Of a stretch of DNA of 33,640 nucleotides, positions 1 to 6,668 are shown piece after piece. Numbering within the stretch: position 1 is the stretch's first letter; each line of letters begins with the position of its first letter. The position numbers were made by a program, and so were the translations under genes. The notes below the pieces were generated by a model. That model did not search any database. It was not told the origin of the DNA and was given only the letters and a program-made list of their open reading frames with translations. Source of the stretch: a virus; the IMG/VR virus record IMGVR_UViG_3300004369_000069, positions 1 through 33,640 of that record; one strand, written 5' to 3'.

Positions 1-837
1 ACGTTGGCTAAGATTGAGGATGTTGCCGCAAACAGTATTTTGGCTCGTACTAGTACGTCGTCTGCTGGTGTTTTGTCAGAGTTGGCTGCTGGTTCTGATA
101 GTGTGTTGCGTCGTGACGGTTCGGGGGCGTTGGCTTTCGGTACCATTGATGGTAATCATATTGCGAATGATTCTATCGATTCTCAGCATTATGTGGATGG
201 TTCTATCGACAGAGTACATTTAACGGCAGATATTATTGATGGCACCAAAATTGGTGATGGTGTTATTGACTCCGAGCACTATGTGGATGGTTCTATCGAC
301 AGGGAGCATCTTGCCGATAATATTATTAATGGCGACAAAATTGCTGATGATATTATTGACTCTCGGCATTATGTTGCTGGTTCTATTGATCATGAGCATC
401 TTGCCAATAATATTGTAGATAACGATATATTAGCAAATATGGGTGCTAACACTGTTAAAGTGCGTAACGCTCCAACGACTGGAGACCCTAGCGATTTAGC
501 GATAGGTACGAATAGAGTTTTGGGTAGAGGCGCCTCGGGTAACCTTGTTTCGACTCAGGTGACCGGTGCTATGATTGTTGACGACGCTATTGATTCTCAG
601 CACTATGTGGATGGGTCTGTCGATAACATACATATCTCTGGGCTTGATGGTGCCAAAATTTCTAGCGGAACGGTTGCCGAGGCACGCATTCATGGCGATA
701 TCCAGCGTAAATTAAACACTTACGGTGTTTCAACTTCGACTTCACGTGCATCAGATGCCGGTAGAACAATTTTTATCAGAGATGATGGTTGGAACAACGC
801 TTATGGAGTAGACTACGATATTTGGATTGAGTACTGA
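1..837 (+). CDS. Repeat-rich tail-fibre protein, 5' end cut by window
   Basis: The frame is open from the first base. A TTG at 4 has no visible ribosome site before it, so the true start probably lies upstream. The middle part contains at least four imperfect copies of a unit of roughly 24 residues built from SxHYVDGSID, EHLADNII and DGxKI-like pieces (about residues 48-150, with a further copy near 195-215). Such hydrophobic-polar periodic units are typical of the fibrous shaft of phage tail fibres. The C-terminal 60 residues are non-repetitive and could be a small tip domain. The stop overlaps the next start by one base (TGATG at 835-839), so the two are translationally coupled. The coding strand is very rich in T and G. 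Assignment rests on composition, repeats and tail-module context; receptor and fold are unknown. Confidence 0.6.
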   Translation, partial: TLAKIEDVAANSILARTSTSSAGVLSELAAGSDSVLRRDGSGALAFGTIDGNHIANDSIDSQHYVDGSIDRVHLTADIIDGTKIGDGVIDSEHYVDGSIDREHLADNIINGDKIADDIIDSRHYVAGSIDHEHLANNIVDNDILANMGANTVKVRNAPTTGDPSDLAIGTNRVLGRGASGNLVSTQVTGAMIVDDAIDSQHYVDGSVDNIHISGLDGAKISSGTVAEARIHGDIQRKLNTYGVSTSTSRASDAGRTIFIRDDGWNNAYGVDYDIWIEY

Positions 838-1619
838 TGGCTTTAAGTGTAAGGAGATCAGGTGTATGGGATACGATTGCTTCTGCCGATGTTGGGGTTA
901 GAGTAGGGGGTACATGGCGTACTGCTGTTAAGGGCGGAGTTAGGATTGGTGGCTCGTGGCGACAGTTTTATGTTGGCTCCGATCCTGTAACCTACACTTT
1001 TGATGCGTCTGCTTCTAAATCTGCCCGAGGCATTAGTTGGGCTACTAGCAGTAACCCTGCGGGTGCAGACTATCCCCGTCAGGGAAGGTATTCAACCAAC
1101 TATCCGTGGTTTGGGCTGGTTCAGTTTACAAACACATCTGGCACTAACAGTAGTGGCGGTAATAAAACCCTTTCTGATGCTTTAGCAATTAGACCGGTTG
1201 TAAAATCTGCTACTTTGCGACTTACACGATGGTCTTCTGCCCACGGACTTACCTATGCGTCTGGCGATATTTATATTGCCAAGTATAATGATTCCATAAC
1301 TGCGACATCTCCTACCCACAATCTTCTTGACTTTAATCATTATGCTTATAAAAACTATCCGGGGTTTCCCGGCCCGTTGACAGACTATATTACATTAGGT
1401 GAGACAACTTACATAGATTTAAATTCTAACGGCCATGTCTCAAATTTAATTGATCATGCTAAGACTAAGCCTCTATCCATCACTAATACTACTAACAACA
1501 CTAATACGGGCGACGGTTTAGGAAGATTCACCTCTTCTCAAGATACCGACTACATTATTTACAACGCTGCCGGAATTGCGTACGCCCCTCTGTTAAGTGT
1601 TACTTTAGATTACACGTAA
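837..1619 (+). CDS. Tail tip / minor structural protein
   Basis: A 260-residue protein starting at the ATG overlapping the previous stop. The N-terminal 45 residues hold two similar Val-Gly-Gly-Thr/Ser-Trp-Arg segments (VRVGGTWRTAV and VRIGGSWRQFY), a short motif often seen at the start of phage minor tail proteins. The remainder is rich in Ser, Thr, Asn and Tyr with alternating hydrophobic residues, suggesting an all-beta domain such as a carbohydrate-binding or distal tail module. No signal peptide or catalytic motif is visible. Its position between a repeat fibre and small adaptor-like genes supports a structural role in the tail tip. I do not recognise a named family for the C-terminal domain. 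Confidence 0.5.
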   Translation: MALSVRRSGVWDTIASADVGVRVGGTWRTAVKGGVRIGGSWRQFYVGSDPVTYTFDASASKSARGISWATSSNPAGADYPRQGRYSTNYPWFGLVQFTNTSGTNSSGGNKTLSDALAIRPVVKSATLRLTRWSSAHGLTYASGDIYIAKYNDSITATSPTHNLLDFNHYAYKNYPGFPGPLTDYITLGETTYIDLNSNGHVSNLIDHAKTKPLSITNTTNNTNTGDGLGRFTSSQDTDYIIYNAAGIAYAPLLSVTLDYT

Positions 1620-1637
1620 TCCCTAAGGGGGTAAGTC

Positions 1638-1808
1638 ATGAAAACAGGAGATTTCTATGTGGACAGAATTTATGAACATGACTTTGCCTGCCCTTGTCGG
1701 TTCTGGGGTAACGTTGTTTGGTTTAGTTCTGACAACTCAATTAAAAAAGAAAAAGTTAAACTTCGAAATAGAAGCCGCACAGGATCATATTTGGATGGAC
1801 TTAGTTAA
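1638..1808 (+). CDS. Possible 56-aa protein overlapping the next gene in another frame
   Basis: An ATG at 1638 is preceded by a purine-rich AAGGGGG (1625-1631) at Shine-Dalgarno distance and opens a 56-codon frame ending with TAA at 1806-1808. Most of it lies inside the gene starting at 1657, in a different frame. The peptide begins MKTGDFYVDRIYEHDF and contains a CPCRFWGNVVWF segment followed by a basic VKLRNR stretch, which reads like a small beta-rich protein rather than a random shadow. It is too short to be sure, and it could be accidental. If real, 1657-1808 codes for two proteins at once. Confidence 0.35.
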   Translation: MKTGDFYVDRIYEHDFACPCRFWGNVVWFSSDNSIKKEKVKLRNRSRTGSYLDGLS

Positions 1809-1956
1809 ACAAAGCCGCATTGAGTACGCTTTGCAGCGTAAGGAAAACAATAGATTGCGATATATCGTACATCATTTGCAGGAAGAAATTTCAGATTTAG
1901 AGGATAAAAACGCAGAGTTGATGCAACAGGTTATCGACTTAAAATCCCAAACATAG
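1657..1956 (+). CDS. Single-span membrane protein with coiled coil (holin- or spanin-like)
   Basis: 99 residues. Start at ATG 1657 is supported by AGGAG at 1646-1650. Residues 8-27 form one hydrophobic segment (LPALVGSGVTLFGLVLTTQL), followed directly by KKKK, predicting a short outside N-terminus and a cytoplasmic basic stop-transfer. Residues 55-99 are a charged heptad-like coiled coil rich in Glu, Leu and Lys. Small phage membrane proteins of this shape are often holins, spanin-like i-proteins or tail-associated membrane factors, but no family-specific motif is present. No lysin gene is visible beside it, so a lysis role is only a guess. Confidence 0.55.
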   Translation: MWTEFMNMTLPALVGSGVTLFGLVLTTQLKKKKLNFEIEAAQDHIWMDLVKQSRIEYALQRKENNRLRYIVHHLQEEISDLEDKNAELMQQVIDLKSQT

Positions 1957-1969
1957 TCAGGAGACTAAC

Positions 1970-2278
1970 ATGAGTGAGCCAGTTCCTTTCAGCGAAAGAG
2001 ATGACGAAGATAGCGTGGATGATTTGCTGGCAATGTTAGCGGAGGCTACTAAACAAATAGATGAACCGCAAGATATGGTTCATGAACTTGTGGGTAATAT
2101 TTTTGATGCGTCTGGGCAGACTGCTGTTTTAGGCAACTTTGTTTTCATTGGCGAAATTGTTGACGAAGAGGGTTTACCTAGACTTATGGTCGTAACTTCC
2201 GACAATTTACCTGAGTGGATTGCTCGTGGGATGATTATGACCGCTGAAGATTTTATTCTGGGTGGGCCGATAGAATGA
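1970..2278 (+). CDS. Small acidic protein of unknown function in tail module
   Basis: 102 residues, start supported by AGGAG at 1958-1962. The first 45 residues are strongly acidic (DDEDSVDDLL) and probably helical. The rest shows a short beta-type pattern (AVLGNFVFIGEIV, GLPRLMVVTSD). The stop overlaps the next ATG (ATGA at 2275-2278), so it is co-translated with the 113-residue tail protein downstream. I recognise no family. The location suggests a minor tail or assembly component, but an accessory role is equally possible. Confidence 0.5.
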   Translation: MSEPVPFSERDDEDSVDDLLAMLAEATKQIDEPQDMVHELVGNIFDASGQTAVLGNFVFIGEIVDEEGLPRLMVVTSDNLPEWIARGMIMTAEDFILGGPIE

Positions 2279-2616
2279 CAGCAGGAAATTTAGACATTAT
2301 CTGTACAAAAGGTGAAAATTTTTCTACATCGATTATTGTAAAAAACCCCGATAACGAGTTAGCGAGTTTAACTTATTGGGGTTCTCGTATGCATGTTAGG
2401 AGCAGTGTGTCGTCCAGTTCGACACTAATAGAGTTAACAACGGAAAATGGTAGGCTTCAACATGATACAGTAAATGCTAAAATAACTATGAGCCTTACAG
2501 CGGAAGAGACCAATAGTATAGAACTCGGTGATCATGTGTATGATTTAGAGTTGTATTCGACGGGTGTTAAAAATGCTGTTTTGCGACTGGTTAAAGGTAA
2601 TTTTATCGTGGAGTAG
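2275..2616 (+). CDS. Small beta-sandwich tail/baseplate protein (BppU N-terminal-like)
   Basis: 113 residues beginning at the ATG overlapping the previous stop. The pattern is that of a widespread family of about 110-residue phage structural proteins: an N-terminal 'low-complexity ligand' strand (DIICTKGENFSTSIIVKN), a central RMHVRSS segment with ELTTENGRL, then LTAEET and a closing VYDLELYSTG...VLRLVKGNFIVE. In relatives this fold resembles the N-terminal domain of lactococcal phage baseplate upper protein. It probably links fibres to the tail tip. Assignment is by remembered pattern, without a search. Confidence 0.55.
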   Translation: MTAGNLDIICTKGENFSTSIIVKNPDNELASLTYWGSRMHVRSSVSSSSTLIELTTENGRLQHDTVNAKITMSLTAEETNSIELGDHVYDLELYSTGVKNAVLRLVKGNFIVE

Positions 2617-2618
2617 TT

Positions 2619-3068
2619 ATGGCAGATTATACGGTAACAGTTGAAGACATTATAAACGCTGTATCTGTTTCGGAAACTGATGCTAACTCTGTAACTGTGG
2701 TCGCTTCAACGTTTGTTAATGATGCCGGTGCGTCCTCTAACTTGTTTTATGCTGCGTCTAACCCAAGCGACAGTTTAGGTAGTTCTGGTGATTTTTATAT
2801 TAATACCACGTCTGGCGAGTTGTGGGGGCCTAAGGGTGAAAGTTCTTGGGATAGCGACCCTTTACCTTTAATTCCTAAAAGATTTACGTATAATCAGGCA
2901 TCTGCGTCTAGTTCGTGGAATATTAGCCATACTTTAAACGGTTTTCCGTCTGTAACTGTTGTTGATTCTGCCGGTACAGTGGTGGTTGGTACGATATCAT
3001 ATAATAGTACAAGCAGTGTGACTGTATCGTTTGAATCAGCGTTTGCTGGTAAGGCGTATCTAACCTAA
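2619..3068 (+). CDS. Tail-fibre accessory protein with shared C-terminal beta domain
   Basis: 149 residues, ATG two bases after the previous stop with GGAG in front. Residues 45-75 contain a GDFYINTTSGELWGPK-type segment, common next to collagen-like or fibre parts in phages. Residues 88-149 (FTYNQASASSSWNISHTLNG through SVTVSFESAFAGKAYLT) form a small beta domain. The end of the 629-residue fibre at 3081-4970 is built the same way (QMTHSLGTTFVVVEVFE ... VTLGFASAPANNAYRVVV), so the two genes share a C-terminal tip domain. This points to a short fibre or a trimerisation/receptor-binding tip. Confidence 0.55.
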   Translation: MADYTVTVEDIINAVSVSETDANSVTVVASTFVNDAGASSNLFYAASNPSDSLGSSGDFYINTTSGELWGPKGESSWDSDPLPLIPKRFTYNQASASSSWNISHTLNGFPSVTVVDSAGTVVVGTISYNSTSSVTVSFESAFAGKAYLT

Positions 3069-3080
3069 TTTGGAGAGGCA

Positions 3081-4970
3081 ATGGCTCAAAAGTTTTTAAC
3101 TAACATTGATTTAAATAAGAATGAGTTGCAGAATGCCAAGATTCAGAATCTTGGCACGGCTCCTGATTCTCCCGCAGACGGACAGATTTACTTCGATACT
3201 GCTGACAATGCTTTAAAGATTTATGATGGTACTTCGTGGGTTAACCTCCATGAAGGCGACATTTCTAATGTGTCTGTGTCTTCGCCTATTACTGGTGGGG
3301 GGTCATCTGGTAGCATTACTATCGGTTTGGCTACTAGTGGTGTTACTGCTGCTTCGTATGGTTCTGCCACAGAGATTCCTACTTTTACGGTTGATGCTTA
3401 TGGCCGCTTGACTGCTGCCAGCACTGCTTCGATTTCGACTACGCTCTCTTTTACTGATGACAGTTCCACGGCGGCTAGTGTTGCCCTGAACGGTGGTACG
3501 TTAAGTATTCTTGGTGGTACTGGAGTTAGCACGGCGGCTAATGATTCTTCTGACTCGGTTACCGTGGCAATTGGACAGGATGTTGGTACTACGGCCAACG
3601 TTACGTTTAACTCTGTAACTGCTAGTTTGACAGGTAATGTTACTGGTGACCTGACAGGTACTGCTGACGTAGCCACTTCTGTTACTGCTTCTGCTAATGA
3701 TGCTACAGCAGAGACTGTTTATCTTACTTTTGTTGATGGGCAGACCGGCTCTCAAGGCATTGAAACAGACGTTGGCCTCACATATAACCCGTCTACTGGG
3801 GTTCTGACTACTACTTCTGTTACAGGTAACTTGACCGGCAACGTTACCGGTGATGTGACTGGTAATCTGACTGGAAATGTTACTGGTAACGTCACTGGCA
3901 ATGTGACGGGCGACCTTACAGGCGATGTCACCGGTGATGTCACAGGTAACCTGACTGGTAATGTGACTGGTAATGTGACTGGAGATTTAACCGGTGATGT
4001 CACTGGTAACGTAACAGGTAACGTGACGGGCAATGTGACTGGTGATGTTACAGGTGATTTGACTGGTGACGTGACAGGTAACGTTACTGCCGGACTAATT
4101 CAAGTCGGTGTTACAGCAAATAACGAAATTGATACTTCTAGCGGCAACCTTCTGATTGACTCTGCTGGCGGACAGGTCACAATTGATGACAACCTTGTTG
4201 TGTCTGGAGACTTGACTGTCAGTGGAACAACAACGACAGTTAACACCGAAACTATCAATCTTGCAGATAACGTAATCCTGATTAACTCTAACGCTACTGG
4301 TTCCGCCACGGAAAATGGCGGTATTGAGATTGAGCGTGGCGATGACACGAACGTAACGTTTATCTGGGATGAGTCAAACGACAGATGGACAATTGGTTCT
4401 GAAAGTCTTGTTGCTGGTACGTTCATCGGTGCCCTGACTGGTAATGTTACAGGTAATGTCACGGGCAACGTCACAGGCGATGTGACAGGCGATCTGACTG
4501 GCAACGTCACGGGTAATGTGACTGGAAACGTTACAGGTAACGTTACAGGTGATCTGACCGGTGATGTTACGGGTGACGTAACTGGTAACGTGACAGGTAA
4601 CTTGACTGGTACAGTGCTCACTGCTTCGCAGACAAACATTACAGGTGTTGGCACTATCACTACCGGCACATGGGAAGCAACCGATGTTGGGGTTGCTCAC
4701 GGTGGTACCGGCGCTTCTGATGCTGCTGGAGCCAAGACTAACCTTGGTTTCATGACTCGCTATTCCGCTTTGATCCCTCAGAGCGGCAGCGAAACCAGCA
4801 TTCAGATGACTCACAGTTTGGGCACAACGTTTGTTGTTGTGGAAGTATTTGAAGTCTCTACTGGCGAAACAGTGGTTTGCGATGTTACTCGTGACGATTC
4901 GAACAACGTCACTTTAGGCTTCGCTTCAGCCCCAGCCAACAATGCCTACCGTGTGGTTGTTATTGGCTGA
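3081..4970 (+). CDS. Long tail fibre with Gly-Asn-Val-Thr-Gly repeat shafts
   Basis: 629 residues, start supported by GGAGAGG just upstream. N-terminal residues 1-60 hold the common phage fibre motif (KNELQNAKIQNL, PADGQIYFDTADNALKIYDGTSWV). Two shafts made of a 4-5 residue unit G-N/D-V/L-T occur at about residues 246-340 and 450-512; each alternates small and beta-branched residues and should form a narrow beta-helical or triple-stranded rod. Between them is a FVDGQTGSQGIETD block and an ISGDLTV-like hinge (VVSGDLTVSGTTTTVNTETI). The C-terminal 65 residues form the tip domain shared with the gene before it. The antisense frames stay open across the repeats but are artefacts of the repetition. 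Confidence 0.75.
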   Translation: MAQKFLTNIDLNKNELQNAKIQNLGTAPDSPADGQIYFDTADNALKIYDGTSWVNLHEGDISNVSVSSPITGGGSSGSITIGLATSGVTAASYGSATEIPTFTVDAYGRLTAASTASISTTLSFTDDSSTAASVALNGGTLSILGGTGVSTAANDSSDSVTVAIGQDVGTTANVTFNSVTASLTGNVTGDLTGTADVATSVTASANDATAETVYLTFVDGQTGSQGIETDVGLTYNPSTGVLTTTSVTGNLTGNVTGDVTGNLTGNVTGNVTGNVTGDLTGDVTGDVTGNLTGNVTGNVTGDLTGDVTGNVTGNVTGNVTGDVTGDLTGDVTGNVTAGLIQVGVTANNEIDTSSGNLLIDSAGGQVTIDDNLVVSGDLTVSGTTTTVNTETINLADNVILINSNATGSATENGGIEIERGDDTNVTFIWDESNDRWTIGSESLVAGTFIGALTGNVTGNVTGNVTGDVTGDLTGNVTGNVTGNVTGNVTGDLTGDVTGDVTGNVTGNLTGTVLTASQTNITGVGTITTGTWEATDVGVAHGGTGASDAAGAKTNLGFMTRYSALIPQSGSETSIQMTHSLGTTFVVVEVFEVSTGETVVCDVTRDDSNNVTLGFASAPANNAYRVVVIG

Positions 4971-5060
4971 TAAGATGTCACGGTAAACATCCGTGGCGCT
5001 GCCGAGTCCATGATTGAGATGGCCGGTAGTTACGCCGTGCAGGCGAGGAAATACCCGACA

Positions 5061-5096
5061 GGGGGTGGGGCTGGTTGTAGTTCCAGCCCCACCTCT
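5061..5096 (+). terminator. Strong stem-loop between two fibre genes
   Basis: GGTGGGGCTGG (5064-5074) pairs perfectly with CCAGCCCCACC (5083-5093) around an 8-base loop, and can be extended by three more pairs including G-U. It lies in the 195-bp gap after the first long fibre gene. There is no clear U tract after it, so it may be a rho-independent terminator of the actinobacterial type or an RNA processing/stability element. Confidence 0.6.
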
Positions 5097-5098
5097 TG

Positions 5099-5107
5099 TG
5101 CTAGAAT
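5099..5107 (+). promoter_or_regulatory. Extended -10 promoter before second fibre transcript
   Basis: TGCTAGAAT (5099-5107) matches an extended -10 (TGn + TAGAAT) and sits directly after the stem-loop. No good -35 is seen 17 bp upstream. Transcription would start near 5114, leaving a leader of about 50 bases before the GTG at 5165. The same TGCTA-type -10 recurs at 24716, 25041, 28102 and 29634. Confidence 0.45.
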
Positions 5108-5164
5108 AAGAGAAGTACTACTGTTGTGCTTGAGGGCACGCTGTTTTAAGGATCGGTTGAGGCC

Positions 5165-6469
5165 GTGGCAAGAAAATTCAAAACTCCTATAACTTTAGAC
5201 GAGTTAGGGTCTGCTTCTTCGCAGGCTATCGCCGCAAATGTGGATGGCGATTCACAGAATCGTATAAATATTGATGCGGGCGGTAAGATTACTTGGGGTT
5301 CTGGTTCTGCCACTGGTGACACGACGCTTTACAGGTCTGATGCGGACACTCTGAAGACGGATGATGCTTTTACTGCCACGTCTTTGGCTGTTACGGGTCA
5401 GTTTACTTTTCCTACGTCGGATGGTTCTGCGGATCAGGTTATTACGACTAATGGTTCTGGTACGTTAACTTGGTCTGATGTTTCTGCGAATGCTACGGTG
5501 TCTGATACGGCTCCGTCTTCTCCTGCTGCTGGTCAGATTTGGTATGAGTCTGATACTGGTAGGACGTTTGTGTATTATGATTCGTTTTGGATTGAGGTTG
5601 GTGCTTCGCCGCCTTCGTCTCCTTTTATTACGGATTTGGATGAGGATACGAAGATTCAGGTTGAGGAGTCTGCGGATGAGGATAAGATTCGTTTTGATAC
5701 TGCTGGTTCGGAGCGGATGATTATTGATGCTTCTGGCAATGTCGGTATCGGTACAACGACACCATCTGTCGCACTTCATGTTGATTCTGGGTCTACTGAC
5801 CAGTTTGCCGCCCCACAAATCTATGTTGCTCCTAGCGGTCACGCTTCATCAGACCGTGCCGCAATCCAGTTGGACGATATTCAGTTATTGACTGACATTG
5901 CTGGTGATGGCACAGAAGACTTTTCTATTTACAGTAATAATGCTGCGGCACATCGTTTTTCAATTGACGGTTCTGGCAATGTGGGTATCAATGACTTTTC
6001 GCCGTCGTACACGTTGGATGTGAACGGTGACATCAACGCCACAGGTAACATAAGGATCGGCGGTACCGCTGTCGGTGAATGGACGGCTTACACGCCGACG
6101 TTTACAGGCTTGACGGTTGGCAACGGCACGCTGTCGTTCTCGTACACGCAAATAAACAAACTTGTACACGTTGTCGGGAGTTTCAATCTAGGCTCCACAT
6201 CTTCCATTGCAACCACTCCGATCATGTCTTTGCCCGTGATTCGTTACACCAGCGGTCTAGAAGTGCTCGGTACCGGCTTTCTCGGCGACACCGGCACTGG
6301 TACTTACATGTTGTTTCCGCTATCTGTCACGAACAACACCGTGATTCTGTTTGACGCTGACCACACCGTCGGCACGACCGTCATAGAAGGCGGGGTCGGC
6401 CCTACCGACCCGTTCTTCTGGACAACCGGCGACCGTATCAACGTGAATCTCACCTACAGGGCGGCATGA
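5165..6469 (+). CDS. Tail-fibre protein, mosaic composition
   Basis: 434 residues from a GTG preceded by AAGGA (5148-5152) and GAGG (5159-5162). It starts like the other fibres (MARKFKTPITLDELGSASSQ) and has a SDTAPSSPAAGQIWYESDTGRTFVYYD-type segment, a helical-looking linker rich in Asp/Glu, then two SGNVGI-type repeats (ERMIIDASGNVGIGTTTPS and FSIDGSGNVGINDFSPS) known from phage fibre shafts and endosialidase-type tails. The last 140 residues (YTPTFTGLTVGNGTLSFSY onward) match a frequent beta-sandwich phage tip module. The coding DNA changes style sharply: T-ending codons up to about 5740, then mixed, then C-rich GC-rich codons from about 6060 to the end, so the tip was probably acquired by recombination. 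Confidence 0.7.
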   Translation: MARKFKTPITLDELGSASSQAIAANVDGDSQNRINIDAGGKITWGSGSATGDTTLYRSDADTLKTDDAFTATSLAVTGQFTFPTSDGSADQVITTNGSGTLTWSDVSANATVSDTAPSSPAAGQIWYESDTGRTFVYYDSFWIEVGASPPSSPFITDLDEDTKIQVEESADEDKIRFDTAGSERMIIDASGNVGIGTTTPSVALHVDSGSTDQFAAPQIYVAPSGHASSDRAAIQLDDIQLLTDIAGDGTEDFSIYSNNAAAHRFSIDGSGNVGINDFSPSYTLDVNGDINATGNIRIGGTAVGEWTAYTPTFTGLTVGNGTLSFSYTQINKLVHVVGSFNLGSTSSIATTPIMSLPVIRYTSGLEVLGTGFLGDTGTGTYMLFPLSVTNNTVILFDADHTVGTTVIEGGVGPTDPFFWTTGDRINVNLTYRAA

Positions 6470-6470
6470 C

Positions 6471-6668
6471 ATGGTGACTGTGATATGCAACGCTGACGGC
6501 TGCGCCAACGACGGCATCGAATACAACGTGCTCGGCACACCACCGTTCGTTGAGTGTGGCGGCTGCAAAGCGCACCTACAGCCGACCGACGAACGGCCCG
6601 ATCCTGAACTGCCGACATGGACTCCCGGCCCTGAATGGGACGCACCCGACCACCCGGAGGCGATCTAA
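6471..6668 (+). CDS. Small zinc-ribbon-like protein
   Basis: 65 residues, beginning one base after the previous stop. Cys6, Cys11, Cys29 and Cys32 form a plausible zinc ribbon (C-x4-C-x17-C-x2-C), followed by a Pro/Asp/Glu-rich tail (residues 38-65) that is likely unstructured. Small ribbon proteins of this shape accompany tail genes in many actinophages, with unknown role. Its codons are C-rich and GC-rich like the 3' end of the preceding fibre gene, so both probably arrived together. Confidence 0.6.
   Translation: MVTVICNADGCANDGIEYNVLGTPPFVECGGCKAHLQPTDERPDPELPTWTPGPEWDAPDHPEAI

Noticed and set aside
3752-4814. Long antisense frames opposite the fibre repeats (Pro-Val-Thr-rich peptides)
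   Set aside because: They exist because the repeat lacks stop codons on the other strand; no start signals, and products are meaningless repeats. The same holds at 7225-8745.
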